Notes: generated from the sequence alone by a model not told the origin. DNA of 64,000 nt from JAVBQG01 sp031549185 (GCA_031549185.1 JAVBQG010000017.1:54205-118204), one strand, 5' to 3'. Positions 32,779-42,920 are shown, counted from the stretch's first letter. Made by a program: numbers and translations.

Positions 32779-33987
32779 CTACCCTTTTTTGATCGCTTCG
32801 GCCAGGGCGCGTCCAAGTGCGGCACACCCTTCGAAGTCCGCGCCGGTCGGATGCGATTTGATCTCGAGGATCGGTTCGATCACGTCCCATCCGCCCTTCG
32901 TGCGCTCGGCGAAGTCCTTCATCTCCCCCAGCGCGGCGCTTGCCCAGCTGTAGGTGCCGCAGAGGCCGAGTTTGCGCCCGCGCATGTTCTTGTTCTCGAG
33001 CATGTCGGTCAGGTACTTCATGGGCGGATAGAGCTCCATGTTGTAGGTGCAACTTGCCAGCACGAGGCCGCGGTACTTCCAGATGTCCTTTGTGATGTTC
33101 GAGGGGTTGGAGCGCGAAATGTCGTAGATGACGACGTCGTGCACGCCGGACTCCGACAGCGATCGCGCGATGGCGTCGGACGCGACCTTGGTGTTGCCGT
33201 ACATGGAGCCGAAGACGACGACGGCGCCCTCGTCCGTCTCCTGCCTGCTCCATTTTTCGTAGAGATCGACGACCCGTTTGGGGTTGCTGCGCCAGATGGG
33301 GCCGTGCGCGGGACAGATCAGGAAGAGGTCGAGCGCCCGGACCTTGGAGATTGCCTTGAGCGCCTGTGCGGAGAACCTGCCGACGATGTTGACGTAATAT
33401 CGCATCATTTCGTCGATGGCGCACTCCATGCAGGCCTCGTCGTCGAAGAGGCCGCCCTCGATGGCCCCGAATCCGCCGAACGTGTCGTTGGAGAAGAGGA
33501 TCTTATCGGTGGCGTCGTAGGTGACCATGCTCTCCGGCCAGTGGACCATCGGCACCATGGCGAACGTCAGCTTGTGGTGACCGATGTCGATCACGTCGCC
33601 CTCCTTGATTACGACGATGCCGTCCTCGATGCCGTAGAAGTTCTTGATCATCTCGGCCGTCTTGGCGTTGCCGACGAACTTCACATCCGGGTAGAGGCGG
33701 TGCATCAGCGCCAGGGAGCCCGAGTGGTCCGGCTCCATGTGGTTGACGATCACGTAGTCGAGTGGACGCTCCCCGAGCAGACGGTCGATGCGGAAGAGAA
33801 AGTCGTCCATGAAGGAGGTCTTGACCGAGTCGATCACGACGGTCTTGTCGTCGTCGATGAAGTACGAGTTGTAGGCGACGCCGTGGGGAAGCTCCCACAG
33901 CCCTTCGAATTTGTCCGTCTCCCTGTCGTTTGCCCCGACCCAGTATACCGACGGGGCGATCTCGATTGTCCCGAATACCTTGCCCAT
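32779..33987 (-). CDS. Flavodiiron protein (FprA-type A flavoprotein)
   Basis: Cytosolic oxygen or nitric oxide reductase that protects anaerobes; reduces O2 to water with electrons from rubredoxin or a similar carrier. The N-terminal metallo-beta-lactamase-like domain has the di-iron ligands in NHMEPDHSGS, VHWPES, SNDTFGGFG and CPAHGP. The C-terminal flavodoxin domain begins at VVVFGSMYGNTK (FMN phosphate loop). The length of 402 residues is normal. The start at 33987 (MGKVFGTI) is chosen because AAGAGGGG precedes it; the TTG at 34008 would include that site. Confidence 0.95.
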   Translation of the reverse strand: MGKVFGTIEIAPSVYWVGANDRETDKFEGLWELPHGVAYNSYFIDDDKTVVIDSVKTSFMDDFLFRIDRLLGERPLDYVIVNHMEPDHSGSLALMHRLYPDVKFVGNAKTAEMIKNFYGIEDGIVVIKEGDVIDIGHHKLTFAMVPMVHWPESMVTYDATDKILFSNDTFGGFGAIEGGLFDDEACMECAIDEMMRYYVNIVGRFSAQALKAISKVRALDLFLICPAHGPIWRSNPKRVVDLYEKWSRQETDEGAVVVFGSMYGNTKVASDAIARSLSESGVHDVVIYDISRSNPSNITKDIWKYRGLVLASCTYNMELYPPMKYLTDMLENKNMRGRKLGLCGTYSWASAALGEMKDFAERTKGGWDVIEPILEIKSHPTGADFEGCAALGRALAEAIKKG

Positions 33988-34038
33988 GCCTTTAAAACCC
34001 CTCTTCAATATTAATCTATGCGTTTTTATATGGCCTAA

Positions 34039-34401
34039 CTACCCCCGGCCGTGGCGGTCCTTGCCGTATGTGACGACTGGCTGTGCCTTCTCCGCCGGCG
34101 CGGCGAGGTTCTTCTGGATCTCTGCCAGCAGCTTCTGGCGTTTCCTTTCGCTCTCGTCCCCTTCATCCACGAGGCCCTTGCTGTCGAAGCGGCCCTCTGC
34201 GACGAGCATCTCGACGAGGCGTACCTCCTCGCCGATCGCCTTCGCGAGCTCCGGCGCTTTCAGCTCGGCCTTGGGGTTGTCGCGCAGATAGGTACGCGCT
34301 TTCTCGTAGACGATATCGAGGAGCTTCCGGCAGGCGGGGCAGACGGCGCGTCCCGTGGCGCCGAAAATTTTTCCGCAGACGTCGCACGCGGTCATATCCA
34401 T
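34039..34401 (-). CDS. Zinc-ribbon protein of the YvyF / flagellar-operon type
   Basis: A 120-residue cytosolic protein. The N-terminus has two Cys pairs, CDVCG and CPAC, forming a zinc ribbon, followed by a helical segment with YLRDNPKAELKAPELAKAIG, MLVAEGRFD resembling a small winged or MerR-like helix-turn-helix. Proteins of this pattern are found in flagellar operons (YvyF/TIGR03826 type), but no flagellar gene is near here. The ATG at 34401 has GGGAGG upstream. It is 51 bases ahead of the flavodiiron gene and could lead that operon. Confidence 0.65.
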   Translation of the reverse strand: MDMTACDVCGKIFGATGRAVCPACRKLLDIVYEKARTYLRDNPKAELKAPELAKAIGEEVRLVEMLVAEGRFDSKGLVDEGDESERKRQKLLAEIQKNLAAPAEKAQPVVTYGKDRHGRG

Positions 34402-34603
34402 ATCGATGGCACCTCCCTGTTGTGTTCGAACGTCGTTCCGGCGTGACCGCGTCAATTATAAATGAAGAATTCGTTTTGAGGCACTGTGCGAAAGTATGTG
34501 TTTTACCCGGGCGAAAAATTTTTTTTACGCAGTCCCCGTGTTCTTTGTGCTGACTGGTGCCTCGATGAATTGCATCAAATTTTACGAAGTTGAACATACA
34601 ATC

Positions 34604-34632
34604 TTGTCTTTTTCCTGAAATTGGTTAATAAT
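34604..34632 (+). promoter_or_regulatory. Promoter of the methylmalonyl-CoA operon
   Basis: TTGTCT (34604-34609) and AATAAT (34627-34632), spacing 17, about 77 bases before the GTG start of the mutase large subunit. No cobalamin riboswitch is recognisable in the leader. Confidence 0.5.
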
Positions 34633-34708
34633 GTCCCTCGGAGAAGTGCCGGGCAAACGGGAGATGAAGAGCTCTTTTTGCCGGGTTTATGATGGGAGGC
34701 GAAAGTCT

Positions 34709-36388
<1,680 letters not shown>

Positions 36389-36417
36389 AAAAGGCCCTTT
36401 GAGGGAGGTAGATCGTG

Positions 36418-36825
36418 ATGGCTGAGAAAAAAATCAGAGTGGTAGTGGCAAAGCCGGGGCTGGACGGACACGACAGGGGCGCGAAGGTCATCGCCCGCGC
36501 GTTCCGCGACGCCGGCATGGAGGTTATCTACACGGGGCTTCGCCAGACGCCCGAGCAGATCGTGGAGACGGCGATCCAGGAGGACGCGGACGCCATCGGG
36601 CTTTCGATTCTCTCCGGCGCGCACGAGCATTATTTCAAGGCGATCGTCTCGCTGCTCAAAGAGAAGAACGCGGCGGACATCGTGGTCTTCGGCGGCGGCG
36701 TCATCCCGGAGGCGGATGTTCCCACGCTGCTCTCGGTCGGCGCGGGGGCGATCTTCGGCCCCGGAACGCCGACGACGGACTGCATCGAGTGGCTGAAGAA
36801 AGCCGTTGCGGAGAAGCGCGGGTAA
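36418..36825 (+). CDS. mcmA2: Methylmalonyl-CoA mutase, small cobalamin-binding subunit
   Basis: A 135-residue B12-binding domain. DGHDRGAK is the D-x-H-x-x-G motif whose His ligates cobalt; GLSILSGAHEHYF and GGGVIPE are the other conserved dimethylbenzimidazole-pocket motifs. ATG at 36418 follows GGGAGG by nine bases. It lies 29 bases after the large subunit. The usual mutase chaperone GTPase (MeaB) is not encoded in this window. Confidence 0.95.
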   Translation: MAEKKIRVVVAKPGLDGHDRGAKVIARAFRDAGMEVIYTGLRQTPEQIVETAIQEDADAIGLSILSGAHEHYFKAIVSLLKEKNAADIVVFGGGVIPEADVPTLLSVGAGAIFGPGTPTTDCIEWLKKAVAEKRG

Positions 36826-36826
36826 A

Positions 36827-36904
36827 TTTATCGCAATTTCCATAATACATTGCTCAATATAATCATATCCAAAGCTGGTCAATGCGATAAAATTGATATA
36901 CAAT
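36827..36904 (+). promoter_or_regulatory. Internal promoter and inverted repeat before mce
   Basis: In the 110-base gap after the mutase genes, TGGTCA (36876-36881) and TACAAT (36899-36904) are 17 bases apart. A 9-bp inverted repeat, TTTATCGCA (36827-36835) and TGCGATAAA (36883-36891), spans the region and its right arm lies in the spacer. This could let the epimerase-decarboxylase genes be made without the mutase. Confidence 0.5.
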
Positions 36905-36935
36905 CCCATGATCCGGTCTGTAAGGGGGTACGACA

Positions 36936-37337
36936 ATGAATACCACAGTTATCGACCACATCGGCATCGCGGTGAACAGCATCAAGGAAGCCCTGCCGTT
37001 CTGGGAGAGCGCGCTCGGCGTGAAGTGCACGGGCACGGAGACGGTCGAGGACCAGAAAGTCACGACGGCTTTCCTTCCGATCAAGGAGTCCGAGATCGAG
37101 CTGCTCGAGGCGACCTCGCCCGACAGCCCCATCGCCAAGTTCATCGAGAAAAAAGGCGAGGGGATCCACCACCTTGCCATCCGCGTCGACGATCTTGAGA
37201 AGGCGCTCGCGGAGCTCAAGGAAAAGGGCGTAAAGCTGATCGACGAACAGCCGCGAAAGGGAGCGGGCGGAGCGATGATCGCCTTCCTGCACCCGAAGGC
37301 GACCGGCGGAATTCTGCTCGAGCTGAGCCAGCGCTAG
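36936..37337 (+). CDS. mce: Methylmalonyl-CoA epimerase
   Basis: A 133-residue glyoxalase-fold enzyme that interconverts (R)- and (S)-methylmalonyl-CoA, linking the mutase to the decarboxylase. Metal ligands are seen in DHIGIAVNS (His), GIHHLAIRV (His) and the terminal GILLELSQ (Glu). AAGGGGG precedes the ATG. Genomic position between mutase and decarboxylase genes agrees with its role. Confidence 0.95.
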   Translation: MNTTVIDHIGIAVNSIKEALPFWESALGVKCTGTETVEDQKVTTAFLPIKESEIELLEATSPDSPIAKFIEKKGEGIHHLAIRVDDLEKALAELKEKGVKLIDEQPRKGAGGAMIAFLHPKATGGILLELSQR

Positions 37338-37407
37338 ACGGTAAAGTATGGCTTCCTGGGCGAATCAGCCTCGGAAGCCATATACACATATAAGGAGGTT
37401 TGTCAGT

Positions 37408-38967
37408 ATGGCGGATCGTACGATCGATCAACTCTGTGAGAAGCTCATCGCGAAGCGCGAAAAGGCCTCACAGGGCGGTGGTGACAAAGCCATCGCCAAG
37501 CAGCACGAGAAGGGCAAGCTGACCGCCCGCGAGAGGATCGACAAGATCCTCGATCCCGGCAGCTTCGTGGAGCTCGACGAACTTGTCGAGCACCGCTGCA
37601 CCAACTTCGGCATGGAGAAGACAGTCTTCCCCGGCGACGGCGTCGTCACGGGCTACGGCACGGTCGAGGGCCGCATCGTCTATGTGTTCAGCCAGGACTT
37701 TACGGTCATCGGCGGTTCGCTGGGCGAGGCGCACGCGAAAAAAATCTGCAAGGTTCTGGATCTCTCGATTCAAAACGGTGCGCCCTGCATCGGTATCAAC
37801 GATTCCGGCGGCGCACGCATCCAGGAGGCAGTCGACGCACTCTCCGGTTACGGCAACATCTTCTTTCGCAACGTCAAGGCATCGGGTGTTGTTCCCCAGT
37901 TCTCGGTCATCGCGGGCCCCTGCGCTGGCGGCGCGGTCTACAGCCCGGCCCTGACGGATTTCGTCTTTATGGTTGACAAGGTCGGCATCATGCACATCAC
38001 AGGCCCGCAGGTGATCAAGGCGGTCACGGGCGAGGACGTCACCTCCGAGCAGATCGGCGGCGCACGCGCGCATAACCAGACCTCCGGCGTGGCGCACTTC
38101 TTTGCACAGAACGAGGACGAGTGTTACCAGCAGGTTCGCAAGGCACTCTCCTATCTGCCGAGCAACAACCTCGAAGAGCCCCCGTACAAGGAGACCGGCG
38201 ACGATCCGGCGCGCATCGACATGTCCCTGCGCGAGGTTGTTCCCACGAACCCGAACCAGGCCTACGACGTGCGCGACGTCATTCGCAAGGTCGTCGACAA
38301 CGCCGACTTCTTCGAAGTCCAGCCGCTGTTCGCCCAGAACATGGTCACCGGCTTCGCCCGCGTCGGCGGCATGGTCATCGGCATCATCGCCAACCAGGCG
38401 AAGGTCATGGCCGGTTGCCTCGACATCGACGCCTCCTGCAAGGCGGCCCGCCATATCCGCATTTGCGATTCCTACAATATTCCGATCGTAACGTTCGAAG
38501 ACGTGCCCGGCTATCTGCCCGGTCTCAACCAGGAGATGGGCGGCATCATCAAGCACGGCGCGAAATTGCTCTACGCATACAGCGAGGCGACGGCGCCGAA
38601 GATCACCATCGTTCTGCGCAAGGCGTACGGCGGCTCCTATCTCGGCATGTGCAGCAAGGACCTCGGTGCGGATGTCGTACTCGCGTGGCCGCAGGCCGAA
38701 ATCGCGGTCATGGGCGCCGAAGGCGCGGCGAACATCATCTTCCGCAAGGAGATCGACGGAGCCGAGGACAAGGCGGCCATGCGCGCGGAGAAGATCGAAG
38801 AATATCGCGAGGCTTTTGCCAACCCGTACGCGGCTGCGGCAAGAGGCTTCGTCGACAGGGTCATCCTGCCCGAAGAGACGCGCGTCGCTCTCTATCAGGC
38901 GTTGCAGATGAACGAGGATAAGAGGGAGTTGCGCCCGAAACGTAAGCACGGCGTAATGCCCGGCTAG
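37408..38967 (+). CDS. mmdA: Methylmalonyl-CoA decarboxylase alpha subunit (carboxyltransferase)
   Basis: Transfers the carboxyl group of (S)-methylmalonyl-CoA to the biotin of MmdC. The 519 residues carry both crotonase-like carboxyltransferase halves: DFTVIGGSLGEAHAKKI, NDSGGARIQEAVDALSGYG and GPCAGGAVYSPALTDF in the first, and PGYLPGLNQEMGGIIKHGAK and YGGSYLGMC in the second. Sequence alone is equally like propionyl-CoA carboxylase beta; the neighbouring membrane subunit makes the decarboxylase assignment. The ATG at 37408 follows AAGGAGG; an earlier frame start at 37348 is rejected. Confidence 0.95.
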   Translation: MADRTIDQLCEKLIAKREKASQGGGDKAIAKQHEKGKLTARERIDKILDPGSFVELDELVEHRCTNFGMEKTVFPGDGVVTGYGTVEGRIVYVFSQDFTVIGGSLGEAHAKKICKVLDLSIQNGAPCIGINDSGGARIQEAVDALSGYGNIFFRNVKASGVVPQFSVIAGPCAGGAVYSPALTDFVFMVDKVGIMHITGPQVIKAVTGEDVTSEQIGGARAHNQTSGVAHFFAQNEDECYQQVRKALSYLPSNNLEEPPYKETGDDPARIDMSLREVVPTNPNQAYDVRDVIRKVVDNADFFEVQPLFAQNMVTGFARVGGMVIGIIANQAKVMAGCLDIDASCKAARHIRICDSYNIPIVTFEDVPGYLPGLNQEMGGIIKHGAKLLYAYSEATAPKITIVLRKAYGGSYLGMCSKDLGADVVLAWPQAEIAVMGAEGAANIIFRKEIDGAEDKAAMRAEKIEEYREAFANPYAAAARGFVDRVILPEETRVALYQALQMNEDKRELRPKRKHGVMPG

Positions 38968-38979
38968 GAGGGTAAGGAT

Positions 38980-39378
38980 ATGGGAGGTTCTATTTCCAGC
39001 CACTTCGTGGGTTTGCCCGGCGGACTGTTGATGTCCGTTATCGCATTCAGCATCGTCTTTCTGGTTATCGCCGGATTGATGGTCATGATGATGCTGCTCA
39101 AGAATTTTGCCGCTGCGATGGAGGCGAATCAGGCCAAGCAAGCTACGCCTGCCGATTCTCCGGCAAAACCCGCGGCGCCGGGAGCAGCTGCAGTCGCAGC
39201 GCCGGTCGCGGCGTCGGTGGATGATGGCGAGCTCGTCGCCGTCATTACGGCGGCCATTGCGGCAGTTTGCGGCAAAGGAGCCCGCGTCGTCAGCTTCGTT
39301 CCGTCCGCTGTGCGCATGCAGAGCACGGCGTGGAGGATGACGGGCAGGCTTCAAAACAGCGAAGGTTTCGCGGATTAA
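38980..39378 (+). CDS. mmdD: Methylmalonyl-CoA decarboxylase delta subunit (OadG family)
   Basis: Small membrane-anchored subunit that holds the Na+-pumping decarboxylase complex together. One membrane helix (about residues 15-42) is followed by an Ala/Pro-rich linker and the C-terminal block DDGELVAVITAAIAAVCG, the usual OadG/MmdD assembly motif. 132 residues, typical. GGAGGG precedes the ATG, 12 bases after mmdA. Confidence 0.92.
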   Translation: MGGSISSHFVGLPGGLLMSVIAFSIVFLVIAGLMVMMMLLKNFAAAMEANQAKQATPADSPAKPAAPGAAAVAAPVAASVDDGELVAVITAAIAAVCGKGARVVSFVPSAVRMQSTAWRMTGRLQNSEGFAD

Positions 39379-39413
39379 CCCGCGGGAACATATTTCAGAG
39401 GAGGTTTTTTGAG

Positions 39414-39821
39414 ATGGCTCGTACTTATCGAGTGTCCGTGAATGGTAAATCGTATGATGTCGTAGTTGAAGAAATGGGTGCCGGCGCGCCTGTCGCCGCT
39501 CCCGCCCCCGTTGCTGCTCCCGCTCCTGTCGCAGCCCCCGCCCCTGTCGCGGCGGCTCCTGCCCCTGTGGCCGCACCGGCTCCGGCCGCGGCGCCCGCTC
39601 CTGCCGGCGCAGGAACGATCTCGTCGCCGATGCCCGGCAAAATCTGGAAACTGCCCGTCAAACAGGGCGACGTTGTGGCCGAGGGACAGCTCGTGCTGAT
39701 TCTCGAGGCGATGAAGATGGAAAACGAGATCTTCTCGCCGGTCGCAGGTACCGTCACGCAGGTCAACTGCAAAGAGGGCGACTCTGTCAACACGGGTGAT
39801 ACGCTTCTCGTCATCGGCTAA
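39414..39821 (+). CDS. mmdC: Methylmalonyl-CoA decarboxylase gamma subunit (biotin carrier)
   Basis: Biotin carboxyl carrier protein of 135 residues. The N-terminal 21 residues (ARTYRVSVNGKSYDVVVEE) attach it to the complex; residues 24-66 are a flexible linker of Ala-Pro repeats; the C-terminal domain has EAMKMENE, whose Lys101 is the biotinylation site. The Ala-Pro linker is encoded by near-exact repeats at about 39482-39606, prone to length change. ATG at 39414 follows GAGGAGG; the frame upstream of it is only a shadow of mmdD. Confidence 0.95.
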   Translation: MARTYRVSVNGKSYDVVVEEMGAGAPVAAPAPVAAPAPVAAPAPVAAAPAPVAAPAPAAAPAPAGAGTISSPMPGKIWKLPVKQGDVVAEGQLVLILEAMKMENEIFSPVAGTVTQVNCKEGDSVNTGDTLLVIG

Positions 39822-39854
39822 GCCGATCGACCGGCTTAGCTAGGGGGTTATATT

Positions 39855-41000
39855 ATGGAGATTTATCTGGCTGCTTTACAAGGAATCGTCGAGGGTTCGG
39901 GTCTCATCGGTCTGACCTGGAAGAACCTGGCGATGCTCGTCATCTCCTTCATCTTGCTCTATCTTGCCATCCGCAGAGGCTTCGAGCCACTGCTGCTCCT
40001 GCCGATCGCATTCGGGTGTCTTCTTGCGAACCTGCCGCTTTCCGGTATTCTGGAGGGCGTCACGGCAGACAACCCGCACGGTGGGTTCCTTTACTACGTC
40101 AAGTTCGGCATCGACCACGAGCTTTATCCGATCATCATCTTCATGGGGATTGGAGCGCTGACCGACTTCGGCCCGCTACTTGCCAACCCGATTACCTTCC
40201 TGTTGGGTGCGTCCGCGCAGCTCGGCGTTTTTATCGCGGTTATCGGGGCGATGGGTTGGGGTTTTTCGATTCAAGAAGCGGCGGGCCTCGGAATCATCGG
40301 CGGTGCGGACGGTCCCACTGCAATCAATCTTTGCAGTAAGGTTGCGCCCGGTATACTCGGCGCGGTGGCGGTGGCGGCGTACAGTTACATGTCCCTCGTG
40401 CCGCTGATCCAGCCGCCTGTCATCAAGCTGTTGACGACGAAGGCGGATCGGGCGATCAAGATGGATCAGCTCCGTCCGGTCACCAAGCTGGAGAGGGTGC
40501 TCTTTCCGATCGTCTCGACGATCGTGTGCGGTTTGATCCTTCCCGCCTGCGTTCCCCTGGTCGGCATGCTGATGTTCGGCAACCTGCTTCGCGAGTCGGG
40601 CTGTACGGAACGCCTGAGCCAGGCGGCGCAGAACGAGATCCTGAACGCGACGACGATCTTCCTCGGACTGTCCGTGGGCTCCACGATGGCGGGCGATACC
40701 TTCCTGCAGATTACCACGGTCAAGATCATCGTTCTCGGCCTCGTCGCCTTTGGATTCAGTACCGGTGGCGGGCTTCTCCTTGGGCAGGTGTTCAAGATCC
40801 TTTCCGGGGGCAAAATCAATCCGACGATCGGTGCGGCGGGCGTCTCGGCCGTTCCCATGGCGGCGCGCGTCGTACAGCGCGTGGTGCAGAAAGAGAATCC
40901 CAGCAGCTTCTTGCTGATGCACGCCATGGGTCCCAACGTGGCGGGCGTCATCGGCACGGCGGTCGCTGCCGGTACGATGTTGACGCTGTTGACAAAGTAA
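39855..41000 (+). CDS. mmdB: Methylmalonyl-CoA decarboxylase beta subunit (Na+-translocating)
   Basis: Integral membrane subunit of 381 residues and about 11 helices that decarboxylates carboxybiotin and exports Na+. GIIGGADGPTAINL contains the essential Asp (Asp152 here, matching the Na+-binding Asp of OadB). The N-terminal EPLLLLPIAFGCLLANLP and the C-terminal LLMHAMGPNVAGVIGTAVAAG (conserved in OadB/GcdB/MmdB) support the call. Last gene of the operon, followed by an intrinsic terminator. Confidence 0.96.
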   Translation: MEIYLAALQGIVEGSGLIGLTWKNLAMLVISFILLYLAIRRGFEPLLLLPIAFGCLLANLPLSGILEGVTADNPHGGFLYYVKFGIDHELYPIIIFMGIGALTDFGPLLANPITFLLGASAQLGVFIAVIGAMGWGFSIQEAAGLGIIGGADGPTAINLCSKVAPGILGAVAVAAYSYMSLVPLIQPPVIKLLTTKADRAIKMDQLRPVTKLERVLFPIVSTIVCGLILPACVPLVGMLMFGNLLRESGCTERLSQAAQNEILNATTIFLGLSVGSTMAGDTFLQITTVKIIVLGLVAFGFSTGGGLLLGQVFKILSGGKINPTIGAAGVSAVPMAARVVQRVVQKENPSSFLLMHAMGPNVAGVIGTAVAAGTMLTLLTK

Positions 41001-41035
41001 TTTTTAAAAAACGAAGCTGCAATCGGTAAAACGAG

Positions 41036-41066
41036 CGACTCCGGTTTCATTTCGGGGTCGTTTTTC
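41036..41066 (+). terminator. Terminator of the methylmalonyl-CoA decarboxylase operon
   Basis: CGACTCCG (41036-41043) pairs with CGGGGTCG (41053-41060), with one G-T pair, followed by TTTTT at 41061-41065. Confidence 0.8.
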
Positions 41067-41140
41067 TTTGTTTGCAGTAAATGCATATCCAAGTAGAACG
41101 TTTCTACGCATGACAGTCCTCTCTGTGAAATTCATAATAA

Positions 41141-41170
41141 TTGCACTTAGTATCCCGTATTTCAAATACT
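41141..41170 (+). promoter_or_regulatory. Promoter region with palindrome upstream of tctCBA
   Basis: TTGCAC (41141-41146) lies 17-18 bases before an AATAC(T) -10-like box. The perfect palindrome GTATTT-C-AAATAC (41157-41169) overlaps that box and is a good operator candidate. Confidence 0.45.
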
Positions 41171-41200
41171 AAAATTAAAATATCGGCAAGAGGTGATATT

Positions 41201-41398
41201 ATGCCGGATTCTCTTGCGATTGGGAGTTTGCGGTCGATGCTAGGTGCGGTCTCCGAAAAACGGAAGGAAGCGATCTTGCCGGCGGCGAAGGGCTTTGCGC
41301 CGGATTGGCCTATTCACACGCGGAATTTCCCGGTTTTTTCGACGGGCGATTTCGCGATCGTTTTGTGGATGAATGAAAGGAGTGGAACTTATGCGTAA
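41201..41398 (+). CDS. Possible 65-residue protein ahead of tctC
   Basis: An open frame from ATG 41201 with AAGAGGTG five bases upstream, ending in a TAA at 41396-41398, which overlaps the first eight bases of tctC. It reads MPDSLAIGSLRSMLGAVSEK, then a part rich in Pro and aromatic residues. I recognise no family. It could be a leader peptide that couples translation to tctC, a small protein or chance. Tight overlap and the ribosome site favour translation. Confidence 0.4.
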   Translation: MPDSLAIGSLRSMLGAVSEKRKEAILPAAKGFAPDWPIHTRNFPVFSTGDFAIVLWMNERSGTYA

Positions 41399-42371
41399 AC
41401 TGACCCTTCTTGCGATGACGTTTCTGCTTTTCGCGATGGCGGGCGTGGCGATGGCCGCGAGCTATCCGAGCAAACCCTTCGAATGCGTAGCCCCGGCGGG
41501 ACCGGGCGGTGGCTGGGATACGACGATGAGGATGGTCGCCAAGGTCCTCACCGAGAAAAAATTCGTGACGACCCCGATGCCGGTCGTGAACAAGCCGGGC
41601 GGCGGCGGCGGCGTCGCACTCGCCTATCTGCAGAAGAAGAAGGGCAATCCCTACAGCCTGACTGTCTTCTCCCCCCCTCTTCTCCTGATCAACCTGACCG
41701 GTCAGACGCAGCTCGGCTATAAGAACCTCACGCCGATCTCCATGCTGATCAACGACTTCGGCGCATTCGGCGTTCCCAAGAATTCGCGCTTCAAGAGCAT
41801 GAAAGAGCTGATGGAGGCGATCAAGAAGGATCCCAAGAGCGTCAAGGTCGGCGGCACTTCCTCGCTGGGCAGCATGGACCACATCCAGTTCCTTGTTGCC
41901 GCGAAGGCTGCGGGTGTGACCGATCTCAAGGGCATCCAGTACATTGCTTTCCAGGGCGGCGAGGGGCTCGCCTCGCTGATGGGCGGGCACATCGACATCC
42001 TTTCGACCGGCATGGCCGAGCTCGTCGGCCCCTACGAGTCCAAGGACATCAATATTCTCTGCGTTACCGCTCCGAAGCGCATTGCAAGCGGGCCGCTCGC
42101 GTCCGTTCCGACGCTGAAAGAGGTCGGTTACAACGCCGAGTTCATCAACTGGCGCGGTATCTTCGGCGCTCCCGGCATGCCTGCCGTGGAGAAGAAGTTC
42201 ATGGAAGACGCTCTTGCCAAGATGGCGAAAACCAGCGAGTGGAAAGAGATCTGCGAACGCAACGGTTGGACGCAGGTCTACATGAACGCGGACGAATTCT
42301 CGAAATTTCTCGACAAGACCAACGAGCAGTACAAGACGCTGCTCGCCGACGTAGGGCTTTACAAGAAATAA
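41391..42371 (+). CDS. tctC: Tripartite tricarboxylate transporter substrate-binding protein (Bug/TctC)
   Basis: Extracytoplasmic binding protein of a Na+- or H+-driven TTT carrier for carboxylates. The first 23 residues are a signal peptide ending VAMAAS. The mature start YPSKPFECVAPAGPGGGWD is the Bug-family beta-strand-loop with the substrate carboxylate site, and VVNKPGGGGGVA and QGGEGLASLMGGHIDI are further family blocks. ATG at 41391 with AAAGGAG upstream. Followed by tctB and tctA in one operon. The substrate (citrate, tartrate, glutamate or other) is not fixed by sequence. Confidence 0.94.
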   Translation: MRKLTLLAMTFLLFAMAGVAMAASYPSKPFECVAPAGPGGGWDTTMRMVAKVLTEKKFVTTPMPVVNKPGGGGGVALAYLQKKKGNPYSLTVFSPPLLLINLTGQTQLGYKNLTPISMLINDFGAFGVPKNSRFKSMKELMEAIKKDPKSVKVGGTSSLGSMDHIQFLVAAKAAGVTDLKGIQYIAFQGGEGLASLMGGHIDILSTGMAELVGPYESKDINILCVTAPKRIASGPLASVPTLKEVGYNAEFINWRGIFGAPGMPAVEKKFMEDALAKMAKTSEWKEICERNGWTQVYMNADEFSKFLDKTNEQYKTLLADVGLYKK

Positions 42372-42437
42372 TCGACATCGCGAAGCGGCTTCGTTACGAG
42401 GCCGCTTTTTTCAAACACTCTCAAAGGGGGAATTGCA

Positions 42438-42908
42438 TTGAGACCAAACGCATGGGTAGGACTCGCCTCGATTGTCATGGGCGTCGCCTACGGAATACAG
42501 GCGTTCGGCCTTCCTAAAGCTCCCATCGGCAATCCGATGGCGCCGATTTATTTTCCGATGGGGCTGGCTGCGCTGATGATTTTTCTCGGCGTGCTGCTCT
42601 TCGCCACGGAAGCGCACAAAGGGCTGAACAGCGACGACAAAAGCAAACGCCCGAAGTTTCACATGCAGAGCATGAGGCTTATCTTTGCCGTTATCGCGCT
42701 CTGTCTGATGTACACCTTTATCTTCGAGCGCCTCGGCTTTGCCATTTCGACGCTGATTTTTCTGATGCTGATGCTGATGATCGTGAACGGGCCCAAGAAG
42801 TGGTTTTCGAACGCCGTCATCACGATCTGCTTTTCCCTCGGCGCGTGGTATGTCTTCGTTCGGGTCTTCCAGATCAGCCTGCCGACCTCCCCGTTCGGCA
42901 TCTTCTAG
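42438..42908 (+). CDS. tctB: TTT transporter small membrane subunit (TctB)
   Basis: A 156-residue membrane protein with four hydrophobic helices and a charged loop in the middle (about residues 58-72), the TctB pattern; low sequence conservation is normal. The TTG start at 42438 is supported by AGGGGG about eight bases upstream. It lies between tctC and tctA. Confidence 0.9.
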   Translation: MRPNAWVGLASIVMGVAYGIQAFGLPKAPIGNPMAPIYFPMGLAALMIFLGVLLFATEAHKGLNSDDKSKRPKFHMQSMRLIFAVIALCLMYTFIFERLGFAISTLIFLMLMLMIVNGPKKWFSNAVITICFSLGAWYVFVRVFQISLPTSPFGIF

Positions 42909-42920
42909 GAGGAGAGGGCA

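Noticed and set aside
37468..39576. A 702-codon open frame on the - strand across mmdA and mmdD
   Set aside because: It is antisense to two well-supported genes in the same operon and shows no family motif; a GC-rich shadow frame.
39482..39606. CRISPR-like repeat array
   Set aside because: The repeats are in frame, very short and encode an Ala-Pro linker in the biotin carrier; there are no spacers.
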